Position numbers and translations under genes: made by a program. DNA of 64,000 nt, taken from Methylicorpusculum sp. (GTDB lineage Bacteria > Pseudomonadota > Gammaproteobacteria > Methylococcales > Methylomonadaceae). Each line of letters starts with the position of its first letter. Position 1 is the first letter of the stretch. Positions 1 to 8,854 of the stretch are shown here, piece after piece. Under the pieces are notes generated by a model. That model did no database searches. It was not told the origin of the DNA and saw only the letters and a program-made list of their open reading frames with translations. Location of the stretch: NCBI RefSeq assembly GCF_030651835.1, contig NZ_JAUSBX010000125.1, forward strand, positions 46,732 through 110,731, written 5' to 3'.

Positions 1-165
1 GGCGTGTTTCATTTCATCTATCGATTCGTGATATTCCTTTTCGTTCAGTTTAGAAAAGCCCCAGTTTTTGTACATGCGGGCATGCAAAAAGTACTGATTG
101 ATAGCGGTCAGTTCGTTTTCAAGTGCTTTGTTGAGAAATTCTATAACTTTTGGATCGCCTTTCAT
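1..165 (-). CDS. bfr: Bacterioferritin, N-terminal 55 residues (gene cut by window edge)
   Basis: Reading leftward from an ATG at 165, the frame is open to the first base and gives a protein starting [20 protein letters not shown]. This is the opening helix of bacterioferritin, the 24-subunit iron store that oxidises Fe(II) at a di-iron centre. Glu18, Glu51 and His54 fall where the ferroxidase ligands lie, and Met52 where the haem-binding Met lies. The C-terminal two thirds are outside the window. It lies downstream of bfd on the same strand, with a 185-base gap that holds an imperfect hairpin. Family assignment is firm; intactness of the rest cannot be judged. Confidence 0.93.
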   Translation of the reverse strand, partial: MKGDPKVIEFLNKALENELTAINQYFLHARMYKNWGFSKLNEKEYHESIDEMKHA

Positions 166-301
166 TGTTGCCTCATGGGTTTGTTAAACAGGTGCGCAAG
201 GGCAATAAGCCAGAAAAGGCTTTTATGTGAAGGGTGTAAGTAGCAGGCAAATTCCAGATAGGGATGATTTCCAGCAAACTTCAGCCATGCTCAATTGTTT
301 T

Positions 302-338
302 AAGACTACTACTTATCAGGAAGATAAATAGTAGTCTT
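302..338. other. Inverted repeat between bfd and bfr
   Basis: AAGACTACTA (302-311) is matched by its exact reverse complement at 329-338. The inner TTATC/GATAA arms extend the stem to about 16 bp with one mismatch and a short loop. No T-run follows on either strand, so it is not a standard terminator. It could be an RNA-processing or stabilising hairpin in the bfd-bfr message, or an operator for bfr. Confidence 0.5.
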
Positions 339-350
339 GCCCAATGCTTC

Positions 351-542
351 TTACGCTGTAGCCCACATTATAGGCGTTTGCGCGCGGTGTTCGTCAAGCA
401 ACTGTTTAACTTGCGGCGAACATTTGCCGCAAACAGTTCCGACCCCTAAACATTCATTCAGGTCTTTACGAGAACAATAGCCGTTGTTGATAGCCGATTT
501 TATTTGCTTGTCAGTGACCGCTTTACACACGCAAACATACAT
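351..542 (-). CDS. bfd: Bacterioferritin-associated ferredoxin Bfd
   Basis: A 63-residue [2Fe-2S] protein that donates electrons to bacterioferritin haem so that stored iron is released as Fe(II). The Cys spacing is typical of BFD domains: CVC near residues 4-6, then CGKC near residues 38-41. The ATG at 542 is preferred over longer in-frame starts because AGGAG lies just upstream and the product then begins MYVCVCKAV, as in the family. It sits upstream of bfr on the same strand and downstream of a Fur-box-like sequence, the expected iron-controlled arrangement. Confidence 0.93.
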   Translation of the reverse strand: MYVCVCKAVTDKQIKSAINNGYCSRKDLNECLGVGTVCGKCSPQVKQLLDEHRAQTPIMWATA

Positions 543-572
543 TGTGAATCTCCTGGAATTGCTTGTTATGTT

Positions 573-591
573 AATAATAACAATTCTCATT
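573..591 (-). promoter_or_regulatory. Fur-box-like operator upstream of bfd
   Basis: Read on the minus strand the site is AATGAGAATTGTTATTATT, about 16 of 19 matches to a consensus-like Fur box (AATGAGAATgATTATCATT). It lies about 30 bases ahead of the bfd start codon, in promoter position. Bfd is commonly repressed by iron-loaded Fur, so the placement makes sense. The call rests on sequence match only. Confidence 0.6.
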
Positions 592-848
592 AGAAAGTAA
601 AGTTGTTTTTAGTCTCTTTTGTGATGAGGTGTGAGTAATCCGATGTTTCTTATCAAATTCAGGCTTTGAAAACCAACTAACAATCCAATAAACAAGCGGC
701 TATCGTACTTAAGCGCTCAACATAACTGATTCAGCACTCAGAATGGGCAAGGTGGTATTCACCTGTCATAAAAGGATCAATCGCCATGGTTGCCTCAATA
801 AAAATCCCTGAATGACATAAACATTTTAATTACGCTTGAATACTGGCG

Positions 849-2804
849 ATGTTCCTGCGTACACTTCTCCCTTTTTGTGGCAAGCCTGTAATTAGAGTGA
901 TCGAACTGGAAGCATTTTTTGGTAGTGATGGGCCGCTGGCTAAAGTCATTAAAGGTTATAAGCCACGTGCTGCGCAAATCGAAATGGCGTTAGCCATTGC
1001 CGAATCGATTGAACTAAAGAAGGACTTGATAGCGGAAGCCGGTACCGGCACCGGCAAAACATTTGCCTATCTGATCCCGGCTATTTTATCGGGTAAAAAA
1101 TCCATCATTTCCACCGGGACGAAAAATCTGCAAGATCAGTTGTTTTTCAACGATCTGCCTGTTATTCGCCAGGCTGTTACAGTGCCTTTTGTTGCGGCAT
1201 TATTAAAAGGAAGAAGCAATTATCTTTGTACATTTAGGCTTGATAATTCACTCAATTCAGCTCTGGGTTTCAGTAAAGAAGACGCCTCGGCATTGACAAA
1301 AATTCAGTCATGGGCAAAACGAACGCAATCCGGTGATATTGCAGAAATGCCGGATGTGAGTGAAGCTAATCCCGTATGGCCTTTGGCAACGTCTACGGCA
1401 GACAATTGTCTGGGGATCGATTGCCCTGACTATGAACAATGCTTTCTGGTTAAAGCCAGAAAAAAGGCCCAGGAGTCGGATATTCTGGTAGTTAATCATC
1501 ACCTGCTTTGCGCTGACTGGTCGATACGGGAGATTGGTTTTGGCGAGTTATTGCCAGATGCTGAACTGGTAGTGATTGACGAAGCGCATCAATTGGCGGA
1601 TACCGCCTCCAATTTTTTGGGTATTTCATTCGGTGCCAGACAATTAGACGATTTAGCAAAGGATGCGTTGGTTGAATATTTTAAAGATGCTACCGATATG
1701 CCCGATTTACGGACGGCTTGCGAAGAACTGGATCTTCAGATAAAAGCGGCGCGATTGGCATTTGGGCTGGAGTTGAAAAAAGGGGATTGGCAGGATATTG
1801 AAAATAATCAGGCTATCTGTGAGGCACTGGCAGTATTAGGTCAAAAACTGAAATTCCTGCAGGATCAGTTGGATCTGGCTTCAGTTAAAACCAAAACACT
1901 GGAAGGCTGTTTCAAAAGGGCTCAGGAGTTGAACGAGCAATTCAAGCTCATCATGCAGGACCATGATGGAAAATGGATTCGCTGGTATGAAACGCATAAA
2001 AAAACCTTCACGCTTAGCCGGACGCCGCTGGATATTGCCTCTGAGTTTCGCGCCTTCATGAAGCTCCATCCTGCTACCTGGATTTTTACTTCTGCAACGC
2101 TCAGTGTGGCCAATAAATTCGATCATTTTTCCCGCAGTCTGGGACTCACCGAGCCGAGCTGTCAGAGTTGGGAAAGTCCGTTTGACTATGCCAACCAATC
2201 CTTGTTTTATCATCCCAAGGGCTTGCCGCAGCCATCCACGCCCAATTTTACTGAGCGTATCGTTGAATTTGCATTACCCGTTTTGGAAGCCAGTAAAGGT
2301 AGAGCTTTTTTTCTATTTACCAGTTACCGTGCACTGAATCAAGCGGCGGAGCTGTTGGCTGGCAAGATGCCTTATCCATTGCTGGTTCAGGGAACCCGGC
2401 CCAAAGGGCTGTTGTTGGAGGAATTTAAACAAGCGGGTAATGCGGTTTTATTAGGTACTTCCAGTTTTTGGGAGGGTGTCGATGTCAGAGGCGATGCTTT
2501 ATCCTGTGTGATTATTGATAAACTGCCGTTCGCATCTCCCGGCGATCCGGTTCTAAAAGCCAGGCTGGCGTCAATGGAACGGCAAGGCCGCAACGCATTT
2601 TTCGAGCACCAAATTCCTGCTGCAGCGATTTCTTTACGGCAAGGGGTAGGTCGTCTGATTAGGGATGTGGATGATAAGGGGGTGCTGATGGTGTGTGATC
2701 CCCGGCTTTTAAAGCGCTCATACGGGCAGATTTTTCTCGACAGCGTACCGCCGATGCGGCGGACCCGGGATATTGAAGATGTGAAAGCTTTTTTTTCAAG
2801 ATGA
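849..2804 (+). CDS. yoaA: ATP-dependent DNA helicase, YoaA/DinG (XPD-like) family
   Basis: A 651-residue superfamily 2 helicase. Walker A AEAGTGTGKT lies at residues 62-71 and the DEAH box at 244-247. Four cysteines at 127, 187, 192 and 198 have the spacing of the XPD/DinG iron-sulphur domain. Such enzymes unwind DNA 5'-3' and act in repair. The C-terminal helicase half includes GTSSFWEGVDVRGD and a QGVGRLIR motif. The ATG at 849 adds a short unusual leader; a GTG at 897 (product starting VIELEAFFG) is an alternative start and looks more family-like. Neither has a clear ribosome site. YoaA fits better than DinG from the compact length, but the two are hard to separate by eye. Confidence 0.88.
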   Translation: MFLRTLLPFCGKPVIRVIELEAFFGSDGPLAKVIKGYKPRAAQIEMALAIAESIELKKDLIAEAGTGTGKTFAYLIPAILSGKKSIISTGTKNLQDQLFFNDLPVIRQAVTVPFVAALLKGRSNYLCTFRLDNSLNSALGFSKEDASALTKIQSWAKRTQSGDIAEMPDVSEANPVWPLATSTADNCLGIDCPDYEQCFLVKARKKAQESDILVVNHHLLCADWSIREIGFGELLPDAELVVIDEAHQLADTASNFLGISFGARQLDDLAKDALVEYFKDATDMPDLRTACEELDLQIKAARLAFGLELKKGDWQDIENNQAICEALAVLGQKLKFLQDQLDLASVKTKTLEGCFKRAQELNEQFKLIMQDHDGKWIRWYETHKKTFTLSRTPLDIASEFRAFMKLHPATWIFTSATLSVANKFDHFSRSLGLTEPSCQSWESPFDYANQSLFYHPKGLPQPSTPNFTERIVEFALPVLEASKGRAFFLFTSYRALNQAAELLAGKMPYPLLVQGTRPKGLLLEEFKQAGNAVLLGTSSFWEGVDVRGDALSCVIIDKLPFASPGDPVLKARLASMERQGRNAFFEHQIPAAAISLRQGVGRLIRDVDDKGVLMVCDPRLLKRSYGQIFLDSVPPMRRTRDIEDVKAFFSR

Positions 2805-2813
2805 GAATACGTG

Positions 2814-3497
2814 ATGAAATTACTTGCAGTTGAAACGGCAACTGAAGCCTGTTCTGCCGCTTTGTTTATTAATGGGGAAATCCGGGAGCACTTCGAATTA
2901 GCGCCCAGAACCCATACGCAACGCATTTTGCCAATGATCGAGGCACTGATGACCGAGGCTGATTTACGTCCTCAACAATTGGATGCTGTCGCATTCGGAT
3001 GCGGTCCGGGGTCTTTTACCGGGGTTAGGATTGCAACGGGTGTCATTCACGGCATTGCCTTTGGTGCGGATTTGCCTGTTGTGCCGATTTCCACGCTGGC
3101 TGCTTTAGCGCAGGATGCGTTTGATTCTACGAATGAATCCGTGATTTTTAGCGCCATCGACGCACGGTTAAGCGAAATTTTTTGGGCGGTTTATCAGCGT
3201 GACGCAAACGGCTTTGCTGAATTGGTAGGTAAAGAAAACGTGATACCTGCCGATCTAGCTGACGCTTGTCATCAAAAAGGTATCGGAGTGGGCAGTGCCT
3301 GGCGTGTTTACTCCGAGGTCTTGCTGGCTAAATTAACGCAGAGCGTTATCTCTTTTGATGCGGATCGTTTGCCGCGAGCTGCCGCTGTGGCTTCATTGGG
3401 CGTGCAGGGCATGCTTGCCGGAAGAGCTGTTTCGGTTGAAGTAGCGATGCCCGTTTATCTAAGAGATAAAGTCGCAAAGAAAGAATCTGAGCGATAA
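2814..3497 (+). CDS. tsaB: tRNA threonylcarbamoyladenosine biosynthesis protein TsaB
   Basis: A 227-residue ASKHA-fold protein starting MKLLAVETATEACSAALF, with the family motif GCGPGSFTGVRI. TsaB partners TsaD and TsaE to place the threonylcarbamoyl group on A37 of ANN-decoding tRNAs. The ATG at 2814 follows an in-frame GTG at 2811; the ATG gives the usual N-terminus. It begins 9 bases after the helicase gene, so the two are probably co-transcribed, the yoaA-tsaB order also known from enterobacteria. A second t6A-related paralogue (YciO) follows immediately. Confidence 0.94.
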   Translation: MKLLAVETATEACSAALFINGEIREHFELAPRTHTQRILPMIEALMTEADLRPQQLDAVAFGCGPGSFTGVRIATGVIHGIAFGADLPVVPISTLAALAQDAFDSTNESVIFSAIDARLSEIFWAVYQRDANGFAELVGKENVIPADLADACHQKGIGVGSAWRVYSEVLLAKLTQSVISFDADRLPRAAAVASLGVQGMLAGRAVSVEVAMPVYLRDKVAKKESER

Positions 3498-3541
3498 TGA
3501 GGTATAATGTGCGGTTTTTGAATTGGCGAAATTAAAACGTC

Positions 3542-4165
3542 ATGGCTCAGTTTTTTCAAATACATCCCGAAACACCCCAAGCACGTTTAATTGTGAGAGC
3601 TGTCGATATTATTCACAGCGGTGGTGTTATCGTTTATCCAACTGACTCATCTTACGCAATCGCCTGTCACATGGACGATAAACATGCGCTGGACAGGATT
3701 CGCAGGATCCGTCAGTTAGATGATAAACATAACTTTACTTTGGTCTGTAAAGATCTGACACAAATTTCTACGTTTGCGAAAATCAGTAATGATGCGCACC
3801 GCTTAATCAAAGCGCTGACGCCTGGGGCATTCACCTTTATCCTGGATGCCACCCGTGAGGTGCCGCGCCGCTTGCAACATCCCAAGAAGAAAACCATAGG
3901 TATTCGTATTCCCAATAATGCAATAGCAAGACAGTTAGTTGAAAACCTCAATGAGCCTCTGTTCAGTTCGACACTGGTCTTGCCGGGTGAAGAGGATGCG
4001 ATGATTGATCCTTACGAAATCAGAGAGCGGCTGGAACACGAGGTCGATCTGGTTATTGATGGAGGTGTCGTTAAGTACGAACCTACGACCATCATCTCCT
4101 TTTCTGGGCAGACTGCTGAAATTATCAGGCAGGGTAAAGGCCTGGCGCCCATGTTGGAAAAATAG
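3542..4165 (+). CDS. yciO: YciO/YrdC (TsaC-like) family protein
   Basis: A 207-residue Sua5/YciO/YrdC-fold protein. The sequence (starting MAQFFQIHPETPQARLI, with YPTDSSYAIAC and a long RIRQLDDKHNFTL stretch) tracks E. coli YciO more closely than TsaC. The fold makes threonylcarbamoyl-AMP in TsaC; the exact role of YciO is less settled. It lies 44 bases downstream of tsaB, and a TATAAT-like hexamer at 3503-3508 may give it its own promoter. If the genome lacks a separate tsaC, this protein could supply that activity. Confidence 0.88.
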   Translation: MAQFFQIHPETPQARLIVRAVDIIHSGGVIVYPTDSSYAIACHMDDKHALDRIRRIRQLDDKHNFTLVCKDLTQISTFAKISNDAHRLIKALTPGAFTFILDATREVPRRLQHPKKKTIGIRIPNNAIARQLVENLNEPLFSSTLVLPGEEDAMIDPYEIRERLEHEVDLVIDGGVVKYEPTTIISFSGQTAEIIRQGKGLAPMLEK

Positions 4166-4182
4166 AAGAGATTACCGTCATG

Positions 4183-4833
4183 ATGAACGAATTAAGTATG
4201 GTGCAGCGGTTTGTCGTTTGGGTTTTGCCGGTCGTCTTTGCGATTACCGTGCATGAGGTTGCTCATGGCTGGATGGCAAAAAAATACGGTGATAACACGG
4301 CTTTTTTGCAAGGCCGTTTAACGTTAAATCCTATAAAGCATATCGACTGGCTGGGCACTGTCATAATCCCCGGTATATTACTATTGACATTTACAGGATT
4401 TATATTCGGTTGGGCAAAACCGGTTCCGGTAGACGCCAGGAATTTTAAAAATCCAAAACAAAACATGGCTATTGTTGCTCTGGCTGGCCCGGTATCGAAT
4501 ATACTGATGGCTACAGGCTGGGCGTTATTGGCAAGGCTGGGCGTCATGCTAAATATGGACTTTGTGTCGCTGCCGCTGATCTACACCGGAATAGCCGGCA
4601 TCACGATCAATCTGGTATTGGCATTGCTCAATCTGCTGCCGATACCACCGCTGGACGGAAGCCGGATTTTGACAGGCTTGTTGCCGAACCGGTGGGCCTG
4701 GTATTACAACAGTCTAGAGCGGTTCGGCTTCATCATTCTTATTGTGTTGATGTATACCGGCGTTTTGCAGCTGGTGCTTGGATACCCGATGTTTGTTATC
4801 CAAAAGTTATTTTTTGATTTGGCCGGGTTGTAA
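4183..4833 (+). CDS. Site-2-protease-family (M50) membrane protein
   Basis: A 216-residue multi-pass membrane protein with the zinc-protease motif HEVAH (residues 24-28) and a C-terminal NLLPIPPLDGSRI, the LDG motif that supplies the third zinc ligand in M50 peptidases. No PDZ domain is present, so this is the short YwhC/Rv-like class rather than RseP. Substrate unknown. An ATG at 4180 directly precedes the chosen ATG. It follows yciO by 14-17 bases and leads into scpAB, a common order in gammaproteobacteria. Confidence 0.9.
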   Translation: MNELSMVQRFVVWVLPVVFAITVHEVAHGWMAKKYGDNTAFLQGRLTLNPIKHIDWLGTVIIPGILLLTFTGFIFGWAKPVPVDARNFKNPKQNMAIVALAGPVSNILMATGWALLARLGVMLNMDFVSLPLIYTGIAGITINLVLALLNLLPIPPLDGSRILTGLLPNRWAWYYNSLERFGFIILIVLMYTGVLQLVLGYPMFVIQKLFFDLAGL

Positions 4834-4897
4834 TGCATTCATTGATACGACAATCAGATGCTTATTCAAATGCCAATAGTCACTTTTGTTAAATGTA

Positions 4898-5722
4898 ATG
4901 GAGCAAACCGACACTTTAAATTCCCACGGTCATAGTGATCTGCTGGCCTCAGTCGGTGGTGCGCCGTTTGTCGATTGGCCTGAAGATTTATATATTCCTC
5001 CTGATGCCTTACAAGTTTTTCTCGATGCATTTGAAGGTCCGCTGGACTTGTTGTTATATTTGATCAGACGGCAGAATCTGGACATTCTAAATATTCCAAT
5101 TGCTCAAATTACCCGTCAGTACATTACTTACATTGATATGATGAGCAATCTTCAGCTTGAATTGGCTGCAGAATATTTGGTTATGGCTGCCGTTCTGGCG
5201 GAAATCAAGTCGCGGATGTTATTGCCCCGTCAGTCTGAAGAAGACAATGAAGAGAGTGATCCCCGAGCTTTTTTAATTCGTAAGTTGCAAGAGTATGAAT
5301 GTATTAAAAAAGCGTCAGAGGAAATTGACCAGTTACCCCGGTTGGAGCGAGACTTGTTCGAAATTGAAGTAGATGCGTCACAGATCTCAGTAAACAAGCC
5401 TTTGCCGGAGGTCGCTTTAAAAGAGATGTTGCTGGCGTTTCAAGATGTCTTAAAGCGTGCAGAACAATTGAGCCATCATCAAATCGTCAAAGAACCACTC
5501 TCGGTGAGGGAGCGGATGACATCGATTCTGGATAGTCTAAATGAAATGAAAAGTCTTGTCTTTACGCAGCTTTTCGGGCGATTCGAAGGGCGTCACGGCG
5601 TTGTCGTTTCTTTTTTGGCCATTTTGGAGCTCAGCAAAGAAGGTCTGATTGATATTATTCAGCCCGAGCCTTTTGATGCGGTGCACATAAAATTACGTTC
5701 TGCAGTTTCAGTTCAGCAATAA
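4898..5722 (+). CDS. scpA: Segregation and condensation protein A (ScpA)
   Basis: A 274-residue kleisin. The FEGPLDLLLYLIRRQNLDIL block near the N-terminus is diagnostic. ScpA bridges the heads of an SMC dimer and, with ScpB, forms the condensin that organises newly replicated DNA. The ATG at 4898 gives a conventional start; an in-frame TTG at 4886 would add four residues, and neither has a strong ribosome site. It is followed after 10 bases by scpB. Confidence 0.95.
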   Translation: MEQTDTLNSHGHSDLLASVGGAPFVDWPEDLYIPPDALQVFLDAFEGPLDLLLYLIRRQNLDILNIPIAQITRQYITYIDMMSNLQLELAAEYLVMAAVLAEIKSRMLLPRQSEEDNEESDPRAFLIRKLQEYECIKKASEEIDQLPRLERDLFEIEVDASQISVNKPLPEVALKEMLLAFQDVLKRAEQLSHHQIVKEPLSVRERMTSILDSLNEMKSLVFTQLFGRFEGRHGVVVSFLAILELSKEGLIDIIQPEPFDAVHIKLRSAVSVQQ

Positions 5723-5732
5723 TCAGATTCCT

Positions 5733-6398
5733 ATGGAGTTAAAGCGCATCATCGAAGCGTTATTGTTTGCCTCAAACAAGGCTATGTCAGTCAAGCAATT
5801 GCAACAGGTTTTTCCTGAACTGGAGCAACCGGAGCCAGCCGATATCGAAGCGGCGGTGGAATTATTGGTTGATGATTATGCCCATCGGGCGATTGAATTA
5901 AAAAAGGTGGCCAGCGGCTATCGTTTTCAGGTTAAAGCGGATGTTTCACCCTGGGTGGGACGTTTATTTGAAGAGAAGCCGCCCAAATATTCTCGCGCTC
6001 TACTGGAAACATTGGCTATTATCGCCTACCGTCAACCCGTTACGCGCGGTGATATTGAGGATATACGGGGGGTCTCAGTCAGTTCTAATATCATCAAAAC
6101 GCTCTTGGAAAGAGAATGGGTCAGAGTCGTTGCCCATAAAGAAATTCCGGGGCGGCCTGCTTTATTCGGAACCACAAAACAATTTTTGGATTATTTTAAT
6201 TTAGCTGCATTAAGTGAATTGCCGACCCTACAGGAAATGGCGGATTTAAATTCTTTAGCAGAACACGATCAACATCTCTTACAGGTAAACAGTGAACAAC
6301 AAGAAGCCAACCCACAGCAAAGCACAAACAACGAAGCCTCGACCGAAGCCGTCGAAACACAAACCGGTATTGTCGGCGCCAAAAGCGCCATCGGCTAA
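5733..6398 (+). CDS. scpB: Segregation and condensation protein B (ScpB)
   Basis: A 221-residue protein with two winged-helix domains (about residues 1-75 and 90-155). The family signature ETLAIIAYRQPVTRGDIEDI lies in the second. ScpB dimers bind ScpA in the SMC complex. The last ~35 residues are a polar Gln/Asn/Thr-rich tail whose coding DNA is shared, in another frame, with the start of rluB (107-base overlap). Confidence 0.95.
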   Translation: MELKRIIEALLFASNKAMSVKQLQQVFPELEQPEPADIEAAVELLVDDYAHRAIELKKVASGYRFQVKADVSPWVGRLFEEKPPKYSRALLETLAIIAYRQPVTRGDIEDIRGVSVSSNIIKTLLEREWVRVVAHKEIPGRPALFGTTKQFLDYFNLAALSELPTLQEMADLNSLAEHDQHLLQVNSEQQEANPQQSTNNEASTEAVETQTGIVGAKSAIG

Positions 6399-7245
6399 TT
6401 TGCCGGTTGGAGACGAACGTATTTCTAAGGTGCTGGCTCGCGGAGGCGTGGGTTCAAGAAGGGAAATTGAGCGATGGATTGATGAAGGTCGTTTGATGCT
6501 CAATGGTGTGATGGTTAAGCAGGGTGACAAACTGCAACCTGGTGATCATCTGCAATTGAATGGCCGCATCATTCACTGGCAGCGCTATGCCCAACAAACT
6601 ACCCGGATTTTAATCTACCACAAGCCTACCGGCGAAGTAGTTACCCGTCGTGATCCCGAAGGCCGGCCCGTTATTTTTACCCAATTGCCCAAATTACAAA
6701 CAGGCCGCTGGATCGCTGTCGGGCGTCTGGATATCAATACGTCAGGACTGCTGCTGGTGACCAACAACGGTGAATTGGCCAACCGCATGATGCATCCTTC
6801 CTCCGAGTTGGAGCGGGAGTATGCGGTGCGTATCTTGGGTGATGTTGACGAGGTGGTATTTGAAAAATTAAAAAAAGGAGTGGAGCTGGAAGATGGCATC
6901 GCTCGTTTTAATGATATCAAATTTCAGGGTGGCGAAGGCGCCAACAAGTGGTATCACGTGGTTGTGACGGAAGGTCGTAACCGCTTGGTACGGCGTTTAT
7001 GGGAATCACAAAACGTAACGGTGAGCCGGTTGATTAGGATACGGTATGGCGCTATCGCAATGCCGGATGGACTTAAAGCTCATTCCTTTTATGAAATGAC
7101 AATGGATGAGCTGAATGACTTGCTTGATTCAGTGGGCTTATCTAAAGAGAGGGCCATTGACCAAAGCCCCTCTTACGATAAAACACGGAAAAAGGAAAAT
7201 AGACCCATTGTGACATCAAAAGGTAAAAGCAAAACCCGTTTTTAA
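6292..7245 (+). CDS. rluB: 23S rRNA pseudouridine synthase RluB
   Basis: A 317-residue protein: a basic, low-complexity N-terminus (about 1-38), an S4 domain starting ERISKVLARGGVGSRREIE, then the RsuA/RluB catalytic domain. The catalytic Asp lies in GRLDINTSGLLLVTNNG. RluB makes pseudouridine 2605 of 23S rRNA. The frame opens with GTG at 6292, inside scpB. A TTG at 6401, just past the scpB stop, would give a protein without the basic tail. A Lys/Arg-rich C-terminus follows the domain. A strong hairpin terminator lies 50 bases downstream. Confidence 0.92.
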   Translation: MNNKKPTHSKAQTTKPRPKPSKHKPVLSAPKAPSANLPVGDERISKVLARGGVGSRREIERWIDEGRLMLNGVMVKQGDKLQPGDHLQLNGRIIHWQRYAQQTTRILIYHKPTGEVVTRRDPEGRPVIFTQLPKLQTGRWIAVGRLDINTSGLLLVTNNGELANRMMHPSSELEREYAVRILGDVDEVVFEKLKKGVELEDGIARFNDIKFQGGEGANKWYHVVVTEGRNRLVRRLWESQNVTVSRLIRIRYGAIAMPDGLKAHSFYEMTMDELNDLLDSVGLSKERAIDQSPSYDKTRKKENRPIVTSKGKSKTRF

Positions 7246-7295
7246 AGTGGATGTTCCTGTACTGATTTCGGGTTTCCTGGACGATTTATTAGGCT

Positions 7296-7329
7296 ATCGC
7301 TTCTCTCTTGAAGCAGAGAAGCGATTTTT
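7296..7329 (+). terminator. Terminator after rluB
   Basis: An 11-bp perfect stem, ATCGCTTCTCT (7296-7306) with AGAGAAGCGAT (7315-7325), is followed by TTTT. It closes the run of rightward genes from the helicase to rluB and may also serve the converging diguanylate cyclase gene. Confidence 0.85.
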
Positions 7330-7334
7330 GATCA

Positions 7335-8219
7335 TCAACGCATAACCACCCGGTTTCTGCCAAGTTTTTTCGCGGTATACATCGCTTCATCGGCGCGACT
7401 GACCAGTTGTTCTGCGTGATCATCACTGCGTAAATGACTGATTCCTAAACTTGCCGTCAGTTTTAAGGTGTCCATGTCAAAGGCCAACGTATGATTTTCA
7501 ATATTGCTGCGAATGCGCTCTGCTAATAATGCGGCGCCTTCCTTGTCGGTATCACTGAGTAAAATGACAAATTCTTCACCGCCATATCGATAAAGGATAT
7601 CGCTGCCCCGAATGCTCTCTTTAATCCATTTTGCAACCGCTACCAGTGCGGAATCTCCACATTGATGACCGTAGATGTCATTGACTCGTTTAAAGTGATC
7701 AATGTCTAAAAAAATGACCGCTAAATCTAAATGATTGCGATGGGCCAATTGGATTTCTCTTTTCAGGCATTCATTAAACGAAGTTCTATTGCGAGTGTTG
7801 GTTAGTGGATCATTGAAGGCCATGTCGATGGCTTGATGATAGAGTGTTGCGTTTTTTAATGGATAAATTAAGCAGCACAGCAACGATTCCAATAAATCCA
7901 TTTCCTTGGGGTCAAATTTCTGACGGCGCATGAATTTGAGTTCGCCCAACTGTTGTTCCTCTACTTTCAGCGCATATGAACAGGAATTGCGAGTTATAAT
8001 GCCGTTTTTGATCGCAATGCCGAATTCGTTGTTGAAATATTCGAAGCCGCTGTGAGGAATCAGGCTTTGAATTTTTTCGCTGAAAATGGTAACCAATTGG
8101 TTAAACTCGAGACTCGTTTGTAACGCGCTGCTGAGATCGTAATGGTGCAGATTGACTGCTTTTGAGGCTTCAAAAGTTACGTTGCTGACTAAGGCTAAAT
8201 TGGCGACTTTGTTGGACAT
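7335..8219 (-). CDS. Diguanylate cyclase with N-terminal sensor-like region
   Basis: A 294-residue protein. The GGDEF domain (about 135-294) carries the active-site GGEEF at 213-217, the metal-binding Asp in LDIDHFK near 172, and the product-inhibition site RxxD (RGSD, 204-207) five residues ahead of GGEEF. It should therefore make cyclic di-GMP from two GTP with feedback inhibition. The first ~130 residues have no membrane helix and may be a divergent cytosolic GAF-like sensor. The ATG at 8219 has AAGAGGT upstream. It is transcribed away from the sdh cluster. A c-di-GMP riboswitch candidate occurs at 49.4 kb. Confidence 0.92.
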   Translation of the reverse strand: MSNKVANLALVSNVTFEASKAVNLHHYDLSSALQTSLEFNQLVTIFSEKIQSLIPHSGFEYFNNEFGIAIKNGIITRNSCSYALKVEEQQLGELKFMRRQKFDPKEMDLLESLLCCLIYPLKNATLYHQAIDMAFNDPLTNTRNRTSFNECLKREIQLAHRNHLDLAVIFLDIDHFKRVNDIYGHQCGDSALVAVAKWIKESIRGSDILYRYGGEEFVILLSDTDKEGAALLAERIRSNIENHTLAFDMDTLKLTASLGISHLRSDDHAEQLVSRADEAMYTAKKLGRNRVVMR

Positions 8220-8686
8220 GATAGACCTCTTGCTCTAAGACTTTAACTTGTCTTGTCTAAAGCGAGTAACGTGCCATAATTTAAATGCATTGTATAAACA
8301 ATGCATTAGGTGTTTTCTTATGGCTGCTAACTGGTCTTGGTCAAAAATTTGTCGCCATTCATGCGGCAAATTTTTGCCGTTGCCCCCCTGATTGTACGCT
8401 CTCTTGTCATTCAGGTGAAACACGCACTTGGTATAATTCAGTCATATTGATAAAAGCGACTTCGCTCTTGAATCCGGTTTGTGTTATCAACGTGGAATTG
8501 GTGAAGGATCTACTTATCATTGCACAAACGGATGATCCTCGGCACTTGTTCAACCCAATTCCGGAATAGCAAGGTGGTGCTAATAGTTTATAAAGCATTT
8601 ACTCGTCTTATTAGAGATAGATCCGAGTAAAATGGTTTTAGTCGTTTAGGGCCAGGACTCTGGCTATTGAAATTCAGGAGATAAAT
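8220..8686. other. 467-base divergent intergenic region with hairpin
   Basis: No convincing gene. An inverted repeat at 8343-8375 (AAAAATTTG and CAAATTTTT arms with inner CGC/GCG) could end transcription or stabilise an RNA end. The region must hold promoters for the minus-strand cyclase gene and the plus-strand sdhAF4-like gene, but no unambiguous -35/-10 pair stands out. Confidence 0.4.
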
Positions 8687-8854
8687 ATGAAAGAACTTTC
8701 TGAAACAGAGAAAAGCATCAATGAAGCAGAGGAATTATCTGACTCAATCAACACGACTGACCCGGTTAATGTCGAAGAAATCGGAGGACGGAATGGTCCG
8801 GAGCCAACCCGTTTTGGCGATTGGGAAAAAAAAGGACGATGCATAGACTTTTAA
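8687..8854 (+). CDS. sdhAF4: Succinate dehydrogenase assembly factor 4-like protein (DUF1674)
   Basis: A 55-residue protein starting MKELSETEKSINEAEELSD and ending in the DUF1674 hallmark GPEPTRFGDWEKKGRCIDF. AGGAG lies 6 bases before the ATG at 8687. In mitochondria the family member SDHAF4/Sdh8 binds the flavinylated SDHA subunit and helps it assemble with SDHB; bacterial members are assumed to do the same. It stands 638 bases in front of sdhCDAB on the same strand, which supports the assignment. The N-terminal half is acidic and probably disordered. Notably the same operon ends with SdhE, an unrelated flavinylation factor. Confidence 0.9.
   Translation: MKELSETEKSINEAEELSDSINTTDPVNVEEIGGRNGPEPTRFGDWEKKGRCIDF

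Noticed and set aside
8235..8423. 62-residue minus-strand frame upstream of the diguanylate cyclase
   Set aside because: It runs through a strong hairpin and has no family features.
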